DNA of 64,000 bases from the NCBI GenBank assembly GCA_020974905.1, contig CP087563.1, positions 2,666,001 to 2,730,000 of the forward strand, read 5' to 3'. Position numbers and translations under genes: made by a program. Shown piece after piece: positions 33,713-41,131 of the stretch. How positions within the stretch are numbered: the stretch's first letter is position 1; the number at the start of each line of letters is the position of its first letter. The notes beneath the pieces were generated by a model. The model was not told the origin of the DNA, ran no database searches, and worked only from the letters and a program-made list of their open reading frames with translations. The stretch comes from Planctomycetes bacterium syqfu (lineage in GTDB: Bacteria; Planctomycetota; Phycisphaerae; Phycisphaerales; Phycisphaeraceae).

Positions 33713-33854
33713 GAATCAATTTCCTAGATATGATGATCGTGATCAATACAAACAGTCACCTTCCGGGGGCTCCGAACTCCCCGCCCCAAGAACTAATTGA
33801 GGCGGGGAGAGGCGACATTTCGATGAAAACTTCCGGGGGGTAACTTCCGGGAGG
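33713..33854. repeat. intergenic motif cluster with hairpin
   Basis: The 142-base gap holds three AACTTCCGGGGG-type copies: 33758-33769 (ACCTTCCGGGGG), 33828-33839 and 33842-33853 (AACTTCCGGGAG). Between them lies a 9-bp stem, CTCCCCGCC (33777-33785) with GGCGGGGAG (33801-33809). The last two copies start one base after the nuclease stop codon on the minus strand. It may be a transcript-end or processing structure; there is no T-run. Confidence 0.7.
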
Positions 33855-34670
33855 TTATGAAGCATTGAGCATGCGAATGGATTCGTAACCGGTAGGCCAG
33901 TCATCGTTTTGCTGACACGCCTTCAAACGCTTGATGGCAGCTTGATTTTCCTGCTGGGCCATTGAGAGGGATGCCGGAGTCAGTTGCCAGACACCGCAGC
34001 GGAAAGGCTCTTTTTTCTCGACGGCCACGATGTGAACCGGAACGTTTTGACCGATGACTTGAGCAAGCACAGCCTGGTAAAAGGCAAGCTGATTGAAGTA
34101 ATGATATTTTCGTGCATCCGATTCGAACCAGGTCAGATCATCACAAGTCTTCAGGTCCACCAGTCCGCGGTTTGGATGGGTCCAATCGATCCTGATCTGA
34201 CAAGGAACACCCTGATATTCAGCACGTACCACGCCTTCAGCCTGACCATCCAAAAGCAAATCAACCGCTTCGTCATTCATTGAGATACCACTGGCCATGT
34301 TCTCGATTTTATCAACCTGATCGAATGAAAGAATCGGTTTGCCGATAGTGGCCGCCCATTTTTTGTAGGCTTGCGTATTGGCACCGAATGGCCGACTCGT
34401 TTGCGGATTGATCGGCCCACCCAACGCGAATTGCGATTCATACACATCGCGACCTTCCAACACACGACAGTGTGCTGCACGCCCCAGCAGATACGATGCG
34501 GATTCCTTGTTCTGGATCAAGCCGCTGCGTTTTTTGAAATGCAGCCACGGGCACTGCATGAAATCGATCAGTTGATGACTGCTTAGATACTTTCCTGCCT
34601 TGTTGTGATATTCATCTGCTGGTTCAATTTCCAAAATACTTAAGTCGATGTTGAGCATGTCGTCATTCAT
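33855..34670 (-). CDS. PD-(D/E)XK phage exonuclease
   Basis: The protein is 271 residues. Catalytic core: RIDWTHPNRGLVDLKTCDDL (Asp in the RIDW strand, D-L-K in VDLKT), with helices before and after (LINKxESASYLLGRAAHCRVLEG; KYHYFNQLAFYQAVLAQVIG). It is similar to RecE/DUF3799 and YqaJ-type exonucleases. With the AAA and DUF669 proteins it would make a recombination set. The ATG overlaps the stop of the sigma-like gene (ATGA). Confidence 0.82.
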   Translation of the reverse strand: MNDDMLNIDLSILEIEPADEYHNKAGKYLSSHQLIDFMQCPWLHFKKRSGLIQNKESASYLLGRAAHCRVLEGRDVYESQFALGGPINPQTSRPFGANTQAYKKWAATIGKPILSFDQVDKIENMASGISMNDEAVDLLLDGQAEGVVRAEYQGVPCQIRIDWTHPNRGLVDLKTCDDLTWFESDARKYHYFNQLAFYQAVLAQVIGQNVPVHIVAVEKKEPFRCGVWQLTPASLSMAQQENQAAIKRLKACQQNDDWPTGYESIRMLNAS

Positions 34671-35311
34671 TGGGATTCCTCGCTTTCATTTCCCGCACTG
34701 TCTATATCTGCAGTCGAGCCAAAAGTGTCCCAAGAAATTTGAAAAAAGTCGGCATAGCCCCGCTCGACAAAGTGCTCTCGTATCTGAGCAATGGCCCGAT
34801 ACAGCGTGGATTTACTCATACCCAATTCCCTGGCAGCAGAACGACCGGACTGTTCCATCAAGACGCGACAGACACGCTGCAGATCCTCCGGCAGTTCCGA
34901 AACGATCTGGATCACATCCATGCGTAGATCACTGCGATCACGTTCATCCAGTTCGCCTTGACTGGTATTGTTGATTCTTGGCTCATAGCCCTGATGGATC
35001 TGTTCAAAGCCGACAGGATTTTCAAAATCGCGTTCCTGCTTCATGCAATACTGACGCATGGCGTACAGGACAAACCGATCCAACACTCGACTGATGAACG
35101 TCTGCCGCTGGGCGAGCAACGGATTGAATCGCCTGAATGCATTGAGCAACTCCCGCACCATGTCGTTGTGGAGGTCTTCCCGATCCTCATCCGACAACTC
35201 GAACTGGCTGTCGAGTTGCCGAATGCGAAACCGGATTCGGTCCAATGCATATTCGTCGATAATGTCATGTTGAGGGGCTGTGGAAGTGAGTAATGGGGAC
35301 GTTTGCGTCAT
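34667..35311 (-). CDS. phage sigma-70-like factor
   Basis: The protein is 214 residues from MTQTSPLLTST (35311). Region-2-like helices are RQLDSQFELSDEDREDLHNDMVRELLNAFRRFNPLLAQRQTFISRVLDRFVLYAMRQY (about 25-85). Region 4 HTH is LPEDLQRVCRVLMEQSGRSAARELGMSKSTLYRAIAQIREHFVERG (about 135-185). It may redirect host RNA polymerase to phage promoters. The tail, SWDTFGSTADIDSAGNESEESQ, is encoded by a DNA segment duplicated at 18004-18057. Confidence 0.72.
   Translation of the reverse strand: MTQTSPLLTSTAPQHDIIDEYALDRIRFRIRQLDSQFELSDEDREDLHNDMVRELLNAFRRFNPLLAQRQTFISRVLDRFVLYAMRQYCMKQERDFENPVGFEQIHQGYEPRINNTSQGELDERDRSDLRMDVIQIVSELPEDLQRVCRVLMEQSGRSAARELGMSKSTLYRAIAQIREHFVERGYADFFQISWDTFGSTADIDSAGNESEESQ
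34693..34747 (-). repeat. duplicated segment, copy 2 (end of sigma-like gene)
   Basis: Partner of 18004-18057. GCACTGTCTATATCTGCAG and AAAAGTGTCCCA are identical in both, with a handful of changes between them. This copy is coding (the last residues of the sigma-like protein) and just precedes the ribosome-binding site GAGGAATCCC of the nuclease gene; the other copy likewise precedes GAGGAATCA of the gpW-like gene. Confidence 0.75.
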
Positions 35312-35374
35312 ACGAAATCTCCCAAATGGAGGGTTACGTTCGCGGCCCACATCAGGCCGCACCAACCACCGGGG

Positions 35375-35490
35375 CTTTTGCAGTTAATGGCGTGATCCAA
35401 ACTGCAAAAAGTGCAAATGACGATTTAACTGTTCTTTATGCGCATAAAAAAATCTTTTGCAGTTGCGCATCCTGGGTGTAACTGCAAAAG
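35375..35490. promoter_or_regulatory. two inverted-repeat operators upstream of the sigma-like gene
   Basis: Four sites are seen: CTTTTGCAGTT (35375-35385), AACTGCAAAAAG (35400-35411), CTTTTGCAGTT (35454-35464) and AACTGCAAAAG (35480-35490). They form two inverted pairs with half-site centres about 25 bases apart, the pairs 79 bases apart. Between them is the palindrome TTTATGCGCATAAA (35435-35448). The region precedes the whole minus-strand early run that begins with the sigma-like gene. It is likely an operator for a dimeric phage repressor or an origin. Confidence 0.75.
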
Positions 35491-35514
35491 ACGTTGGGAT
35501 TGTGCGTGAAATCG

Positions 35515-36525
35515 CTATCTGCCGTAACGCAATAGCTGTTCCGGATCGTTAGCAATCTCGTAGAGACGTTTGAGTTGCGGATCAGCGTTCAGGCATCGCG
35601 TGATGTGATAGGGTTCAAGTCCGGCCAGTTTGCCCAACTGCGTTTTGGTCAGGAATTTCACCAGCGTTGCGCCGTTGCCTGCATCCAGGTTGGCCACGAC
35701 ACCCGACCGAGCTGAACGGATGTGATCGACTAGCGCGATCTTGACCTTCTCAGCCTTGGCCATCAATGTCGCGCGCTTGTGCAGTGGCTCTTTGTGCTGG
35801 TAATTGCCGGGTAGCTTGAAATTGATCGCCTCGGCAAAGCCCTTCAGATACTGATCCCAGTCCGGAGTTTGACGCAAGGTGTCGCCATCTGCTTCGAGCA
35901 CTTCGCACAGCGGGACCAGCAGTGTGTTGTGCAATTGAACCGCATCAATGATTTTTTCACACCAGTGCATGCGTGTCGGTGTGAGCAGAATGGCACCACG
36001 ACGCTTGCCGAAAATGATCTGTTCGTACACCTCATTTTTCAGATCGTCAGGCGATGTGTGGATCAGTAAGTGAACAGGAAACAGAATGGACTTTCTGGGT
36101 TCCCAGTTACCAATCTGAATCGAGCGTGCATTGGGTTCGATCTGCGTCCGCGAGACACATACCCTGTTCAATGCATTAGCAAGTGCAGATCTGAGTCGAT
36201 GGAGACATAAACGATATTGAACGACACCCCCAGCCAACAGCTTTTTGCTGTCCTGGCCATCCACTTCGTCTCTGGCAAGAATGATACCGTCCCGTTGACA
36301 CGCATTATTCAACGGAAAACCACGGCGGCGGGAATTAGGGTATGCGGCTGAAGGTGTTTCGAGGGGTTTGAGGAATCGCTGTGCTACCGATCTCGATTCC
36401 CCGCCCCCCAAAACTTGCTGCCACTCGTCCATGGCAGCGGTGCGGTCGGGACGTGACTCAAGCCACTCCCAAAACCTCACCATCTTCGGCACCAACACCC
36501 TCCGAATGTATGACGGCAACGACAC
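35515..36525 (-). CDS. conserved-looking phage protein, possible replication or regulatory protein
   Basis: The protein is up to 336 residues if the GTG at 36525 is used; an ATG at 36483 (MVRFWEWLESRP) is also possible and neither has a clear ribosome-binding site. Visible: IFGKRRGAILLTPTRMHWCEKIIDAVQLHNTLLVPLCEVLEADGD and a C-terminal HTH-like part (LTKTQLGKLAGLEPYHITRCLNADPQLKRLYEIA). It is basic overall. It is the farthest-upstream gene of the minus-strand early run. I do not recognise a family; DNA binding is plausible. Confidence 0.6.
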   Translation of the reverse strand: MSLPSYIRRVLVPKMVRFWEWLESRPDRTAAMDEWQQVLGGGESRSVAQRFLKPLETPSAAYPNSRRRGFPLNNACQRDGIILARDEVDGQDSKKLLAGGVVQYRLCLHRLRSALANALNRVCVSRTQIEPNARSIQIGNWEPRKSILFPVHLLIHTSPDDLKNEVYEQIIFGKRRGAILLTPTRMHWCEKIIDAVQLHNTLLVPLCEVLEADGDTLRQTPDWDQYLKGFAEAINFKLPGNYQHKEPLHKRATLMAKAEKVKIALVDHIRSARSGVVANLDAGNGATLVKFLTKTQLGKLAGLEPYHITRCLNADPQLKRLYEIANDPEQLLRYGR

Positions 36526-36983
36526 GACGCGTCAGTACTATGGCTGACACGTATCGCATGTTCTGGACCACGTTGGATTCCTTTCCCTGGCCGTGAGAAG
36601 GCCAGTCAAACAGACCACCCTGCCATCTTGTGGCATGGAAACACGCAGCAAATGGCGCGCCGGGAATTGGTTTTTGAGAATATGTTAAATGAAGTGGTAT
36701 TGTGAAATGGATACATTGTGGCAACTGCCACAAATGACAATACAGCATACCATCCTGTCATGACGGCAGGTCGGTTTACATATTTTGATTGATATCATCC
36801 ATAACACCCTGCGACACCCAGTCATTCACACTAGGTATCTTGTAAATGGGGTTATCAAACGGGGTATATATACGTATTATCTGAATATAATACCAATGGC
36901 CCTTGAAAAGATATATTCATACTGATATTTTCTACACCCCGCCTGTCTATTTGCACCCCATTTTTTTACAAGGAGTCCCCCCA
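36526..36983. other. intergenic control region between divergent phage genes
   Basis: About 460 bases without a convincing gene. It becomes AT-rich towards the plus-strand gene at 36984, with TATATATACGTATTATCTGAATATAATACC (in segments around 36866-36895), which could hold a plus-strand promoter (TATAAT-like at 36889). A minus-strand frame of 96 codons (36458-36748) lacks domain signals and is not called. Confidence 0.4.
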
Positions 36984-37394
36984 ATGACAACATCCAATGT
37001 GGCAATCGAACTGCGCAGGCTCGTACAGCAGCTTCATAACGAGCGTGCAGAGCACGTCAAGGCCATTGAAGCCATTGATCAGACATTTCAGGACTTGGGA
37101 TTGAATGCATCCCAGCACAAGCCAGTAGTCAATGCACAACCTGTTAGCCCTGAAAACACTGAAATAACAGGCAAAAAAAGCACCCCCAAGGCGTTTTCAG
37201 CTACATCCGACACGTTTGTGTTGTCGTTCATTCAAGCCAATCCTGGCTGCACCACGGCACAGGTCAATGCACACTGGACAACAGAGGGCAGGAACGGCAA
37301 AGCCGATCAAACACTATTCAAGCTTGTGAAGACTGGTCAAATTGCACGCAAAAACATTAAAGGACGGCGAGGAAGTATGTATACTGTTAAGTAG
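36984..37394 (+). CDS. small phage-end DNA-binding protein
   Basis: The protein is 136 residues from MTTSNVAIELRRL, with ACAAGGAG ten bases upstream. The N-terminus is a coiled coil (LVQQLHNERAEHVKAIEAIDQTFQDLGL). The C-terminus is a winged-helix-like part (NPGCTTAQVNAHWTTEGRNGKADQTLFKLVKTGQIARKNIKGRRGSMYTV), reminiscent of H-NS-binding or phage regulatory proteins. It is divergent from the early operon and last at the right end, a place where a repressor or accessory gene is common. Confidence 0.65.
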   Translation: MTTSNVAIELRRLVQQLHNERAEHVKAIEAIDQTFQDLGLNASQHKPVVNAQPVSPENTEITGKKSTPKAFSATSDTFVLSFIQANPGCTTAQVNAHWTTEGRNGKADQTLFKLVKTGQIARKNIKGRRGSMYTVK

Positions 37395-37422
37395 TTACTA
37401 TTATCATAAATCAGTCACATAT

Positions 37423-37447
37423 AACCCAGCTTAATGCTGGGTTTTAT
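37423..37447 (+). terminator. rho-independent terminator at prophage right end
   Basis: AACCCAGC and GCTGGGTT (8-bp perfect stem, loop TTAAT) are followed by TTATT. It lies 28 bases after the stop of the gene at 36984-37394. The next 200 bases up to the sulfatase gene show no gene and probably hold the host junction. Confidence 0.8.
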
Positions 37448-37651
37448 TATATGTATTATTAATCGTTTTTCACTATCAACACTGACTCTCAACGAGGCTA
37501 AATCGCCAGTATTGCCTATCTATCGTCAAACAAAAATCTAGTCTACCTAAAACTTGAAAACCCCGTCAAAACAGCACATCATTCTCTGTGGCATTTCATT
37601 TCAAATACTTACCTGTATTGGGCAACACGGCTATATCAATTCAACTGCGTG

Positions 37652-39025
37652 CTAGCCAAACTGCACATTAAGCGATTTCTTAAAATCCCCCATGACATCG
37701 TGACACCAATCATTGAGCGATGAAGTCATCTGCCCCACACGCTGAAGGTTGGCAAGCGACAGATCATTCTTCTCAAAAGGATCGTCCTTGATATTAAAGA
37801 GCATGGGTTTACCCGGTTGCCCCAGTTCAAGCATCTGCGGTCGCGTGGTTTCAAATGGGCGTTTACCAAGAATCATGTCTATGTTGGCTTGGGACATTTG
37901 GTTGTAACCTATGAGTTTGGGATAGACTAGTTTCCAGTCTCCGTCTCGCATCGCAGCATTGCAGTTGGGATAGGGGTAATGACGATTCCATTGCCAGAAG
38001 CGAATGGGATTAACATTAAGAGCATCATCCTGCCAAACCGCTAAACGGTTCTCACCATCGAGTCGAATCGCTTGGGGAATCGAAACGCCACATGCCGTAG
38101 CAAGCGTTGGCAAAAAGTCGATAAAGTGAAACAGGTCATGATTATCCCTATCGCATAGCATTCCATCAGGCCAACGCACCATGGCAGGAACACGTATACC
38201 TCCATCATGTACCGAGTATTTACACCCGCGTAAACCGAGGTTTTCACGAGCCGGTGAGATACCATCAATCTCAAGATTATCTGGGCCGTTGTCACTGGTA
38301 AAAATAACGATGGTATTATTTTCCAGTCCGGTTTCATGCAACAAATTCATGATCCGACCGATACCATCATCCATCGACTCAATCATCGCATGGACCCGTT
38401 TCTGTCCTTCTGTCAGATCATCACGGTCTTTGTACTTTGCCAACTTCTCATCGCTTGCCTGCAAGGGGCGATGCGGTGCATAGTAAGCCAGATGCAGGAA
38501 GAATGGCTCGGATTGGTGATTGGAGATATAGCGTAAAGCGCGCTCGGTAAGATTGTCGGTCAGATACGTTTTGCCATCGGCTTTCTCGGGGGTGCCGTTG
38601 TGGTCGATGGTGTACTTCCAGTAATCCATGCCTTGGGGGTGATAGGTTTCAACGTGGCTAAACCCCCTGTTTTCAGGACGAAATTCACCATCATGTCCGC
38701 AGTGCCACTTGCCGATGAGTCCGGTGTGATAGCCGCTTGAACCAAAGAGATCCGCAATAGTGGTCTCGCGTGCAGCGATGTGATTTAATCCATGAATCTC
38801 ATTGAGGCAGGTGCAACCGGTTCGGTGCGGGTAACGCCCCGTGAGAAAGCCTGCCCGAGATGGTGCACACACGCAGCTCGCTGCATAGCCCTGAGACAAC
38901 CGTAGTGACTGGCGATACAGATCATTAAGCGCAGGCGTATGGTTGATGCCTTGATTGATGACGGACAGATCACCATAGCCCATATCGTCAGCCATGATGA
39001 AAATGACATTGGGACGCGTGCTCAT
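37652..39025 (-). CDS. sulfatase (arylsulfatase family, FGly type)
   Basis: The protein is 457 residues. The metal site is DD at 13-14 (IMADDMGYGD) and the formylglycine motif is C53-A-P-S-R57 (CVCAPSRAGFLTGRYPH). Further landmarks: GKWHCGHDGEFRPENRGF and VIFTSDNGPDN with the conserved Asp/Asn. It removes sulfate esters, presumably from a sulfated polysaccharide attacked by the adjacent glycoside hydrolases. The start overlaps the stop of the 72-residue ORF (TAATG). No signal peptide is seen in this frame, so cytoplasmic action or a missed upstream start is possible. Confidence 0.9.
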   Translation of the reverse strand: MSTRPNVIFIMADDMGYGDLSVINQGINHTPALNDLYRQSLRLSQGYAASCVCAPSRAGFLTGRYPHRTGCTCLNEIHGLNHIAARETTIADLFGSSGYHTGLIGKWHCGHDGEFRPENRGFSHVETYHPQGMDYWKYTIDHNGTPEKADGKTYLTDNLTERALRYISNHQSEPFFLHLAYYAPHRPLQASDEKLAKYKDRDDLTEGQKRVHAMIESMDDGIGRIMNLLHETGLENNTIVIFTSDNGPDNLEIDGISPARENLGLRGCKYSVHDGGIRVPAMVRWPDGMLCDRDNHDLFHFIDFLPTLATACGVSIPQAIRLDGENRLAVWQDDALNVNPIRFWQWNRHYPYPNCNAAMRDGDWKLVYPKLIGYNQMSQANIDMILGKRPFETTRPQMLELGQPGKPMLFNIKDDPFEKNDLSLANLQRVGQMTSSLNDWCHDVMGDFKKSLNVQFG

Positions 39026-39243
39026 TACTTGCCGACCTTGAGGTTGTTCTGGTTGATGACGTTGTTCATGTTACCGGGAACTTCGAGTGTGCCTTCGTAG
39101 AGATTATTTACCAGGATCACGCGTCCGGGATACGGTGATGTGCCAACGTTGGTAAAGCTGATCGGCGTTGCCCAACCGCGGAAGCTGTTGCCATCAAGTT
39201 GTCGGAACACGTCGTTTGCTATGGTGTCTTTTTGCTTAGTCAC
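39025..39243 (-). CDS. small ORF coupled to the sulfatase, possible enzyme fragment
   Basis: The frame is 72 codons, starting with GTG inside the end of the GH2 gene and ending in TAATG with the sulfatase start. The sequence (SFRGWATPISFTNVGTSPYPGRVILVNNLYEGTLEVPGNMNNVINQNNLKVGK) resembles the last strands of a right-handed parallel beta-helix. It may be the C-terminal remnant of a longer gene. The function is unknown. Confidence 0.45.
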   Translation of the reverse strand: MTKQKDTIANDVFRQLDGNSFRGWATPISFTNVGTSPYPGRVILVNNLYEGTLEVPGNMNNVINQNNLKVGK

Positions 39244-41092
39244 ATATAACGGCTTGAGTCCTGCTCTCCTCTTCTAAATGCACATCATTAAGTTCAAGTT
39301 GGATGGATCGTAGTTTTGCGGTATCAAACTTGGCGACTCGATCAAATGTGAACAGACCGTTCTGCTCTTGAAAGACATCAGTTAACTGCGTGTAGCAATA
39401 TCCGAACATATTTGGATTCTGCAACAGACAGGTAACCAACCCCGCAAAACGCTCATAGAATTCTTCCAACGACCGGGGTGTGTTGCCATATCCCCATGAT
39501 TGTTTTTTCTCCGCATCCTCTGCAAATTCTGGAGCCCATTTAATACCGCCAAACTCACTACAAAAATAAGGTTGGCCGGTATAAGGTACGTTCATAAGTT
39601 TGCCAGAGCTTCCGATTTGAGGATTGATATAAGGTTCATCGTGTTCCAAACCTGCCATCTGTTTAGAAAAACGCTGCGGGTCCTGCTCATAACTATGACT
39701 GTCATACACATCCGCATTGAGAACGCGATGACTGTAGCCTGAAGCATCAAGTACCGGGCGCGTCGCATCAATGCTCTTGGTCATCAGGTAAAGTCCATGC
39801 GTCAGATCATCAAGCGCGTCGATATCGTCAGATTCAAAACGATGTGTTTCATTGAGCGGACACCAGCCAATAATACAGGGATGGTTGTAGTCTCTTTCTA
39901 ACGCTTCATCCCACTGCCGGAACATGGCATTGTGTGGGTGATGCTTCCATGGATCAATCGACATAAAGTGTCCGGTTTGATGGTGTAACCCCCAATCACC
40001 AAACTCGCTCCAGACCAGATACCCCAGCCGATCTGCATGGTACAAGAATCGTTCTTCGAAAATTTTCTGATGTAACCGAGCGCTGTTAAAACCTACAGAC
40101 ATGGATAGTTCAATGTCGTTGATCAAAGCCTCATCTGACGGCGCGGTCATCAGTCCATCAGGATAGTATCCCTGGTCGAGTACCTGTCTTTGGAAGCAAG
40201 GCTTACCATTAATCAGAAACTTTTTGCCTTGCAGACAGATCGAACGCAAACCTGCATAACTTTTTACCTTGTCAACAAGTTGTCCTGCTGTATCCAAGAG
40301 TCGAATTTGAATGTCGTATAAAAATGGATCATCGGGATGCCAGAGCATGCGATCATGATCTTGAATTTGCAAAATTAATTCAGGCGTCAAATCCCAATCA
40401 GCCAGGACGCTTGATTCTGCAACGACATGTCCACGTGCCAGAACCTGGACATGCACGCGCAAGCCATCAGTCCGATTCCCTGCAAGAGGCTGACGAATGT
40501 GAAAACAATTGTTGGCCAAGTCAGGTGTGATCCGCGGGCGCTTTAAATAGGTGTCAGCAACAGGCTCCATCCACACGGTCTGCCAGATACCAGTGGTTCG
40601 CTGGTAATAGCATCCATGATGCTGGTAGGTATCCAGTTGCTGTTTGCCACCTGCTTTGTACTGGCGTGCGTAGTCCCGTGCTCGTACCACAACCACTGCG
40701 CCCGATCCAGGCTCAACGTGTTGGCTAATCTCAAATGAAAATGGCGTAAACCCGCCGCGATGGTTTCCGAGCTCATGTCCGTTGACCCAGACGGTCGTGT
40801 CGTAATCACAAGCCTGAAAATGCAACAGGATTTTACGGGTCCAATCTGCGGGAATCTCTATCTGACGGCGATACCAGACGGCCTGCATGAAGCCCTGATA
40901 GTCGACACCTGAGAGTTTGGATTCGGGACAAAATGGGACCGTGATTTGTTGTGCTAAATCTCGATCCAGCCAACCGCATTCACGGCCACTGTCATCATGG
41001 TCGATTTCAAATTGCCATTGCCCATTGAGACAAAGCCAATGCTTGCGTACAAATTGCGGTCTTGGATATTCACTTCTTGGGATCATCTTCAT
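39236..41092 (-). CDS. glycoside hydrolase family 2 enzyme
   Basis: The protein is 618 residues. The N-terminal sugar-binding domain is RKHWLCLNGQWQFEIDH and VWVNGHELGNHRGGFTPFSF, followed by an immunoglobulin-like domain and a TIM barrel. Catalytic acid/base is Glu415 in GWCPLNETHRF and nucleophile Glu513 in FCSEFGG, the usual GH2 pair. It lacks a signal peptide, so it probably works on imported oligosaccharides. Substrate (beta-galactoside, mannoside or glucuronide) cannot be told from the sequence alone. Confidence 0.9.
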   Translation of the reverse strand: MKMIPRSEYPRPQFVRKHWLCLNGQWQFEIDHDDSGRECGWLDRDLAQQITVPFCPESKLSGVDYQGFMQAVWYRRQIEIPADWTRKILLHFQACDYDTTVWVNGHELGNHRGGFTPFSFEISQHVEPGSGAVVVVRARDYARQYKAGGKQQLDTYQHHGCYYQRTTGIWQTVWMEPVADTYLKRPRITPDLANNCFHIRQPLAGNRTDGLRVHVQVLARGHVVAESSVLADWDLTPELILQIQDHDRMLWHPDDPFLYDIQIRLLDTAGQLVDKVKSYAGLRSICLQGKKFLINGKPCFQRQVLDQGYYPDGLMTAPSDEALINDIELSMSVGFNSARLHQKIFEERFLYHADRLGYLVWSEFGDWGLHHQTGHFMSIDPWKHHPHNAMFRQWDEALERDYNHPCIIGWCPLNETHRFESDDIDALDDLTHGLYLMTKSIDATRPVLDASGYSHRVLNADVYDSHSYEQDPQRFSKQMAGLEHDEPYINPQIGSSGKLMNVPYTGQPYFCSEFGGIKWAPEFAEDAEKKQSWGYGNTPRSLEEFYERFAGLVTCLLQNPNMFGYCYTQLTDVFQEQNGLFTFDRVAKFDTAKLRSIQLELNDVHLEEESRTQAVICD

Positions 41093-41131
41093 CGCCTGGT
41101 AGGGTGTTAAACATTCTGGTTGGCAGTTGGT

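Larger units (their letters stand above)
3440..37447. mobile_element. prophage of a tailed (siphovirus-like) phage, apparently near complete
   Basis: The block starts with a tyrosine integrase and excisionase-like gene at the left and ends with a small DNA-binding protein and terminator at the right. Between them are terminase, gpW-like protein, portal, protease-capsid fusion, head-tail joining genes, tail tube, chaperones and tape measure protein in the order expected for a siphovirus, plus a replication and recombination module. No tail sheath or baseplate genes are recognised, so a long non-contractile tail is inferred. Attachment repeats were not found by eye, so the outer limits are gene-based. 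Terminase appears frameshifted, so the phage may be defective. Confidence 0.85.

Noticed and set aside
36458-36748. 96-codon minus-strand frame at the right prophage end
   Set aside because: No domain, no ribosome-binding site, composition atypical. It overlaps the probable start region of the gene at 35515-36525.
225-37549. 11-base match TAGGTAGACTA at 225-235 and inverted at 37539-37549, considered as attachment site
   Set aside because: The copies are inverted, not direct, and the left one lies 3.2 kb outside the integrase in front of a host TetR gene. The length is near chance level.
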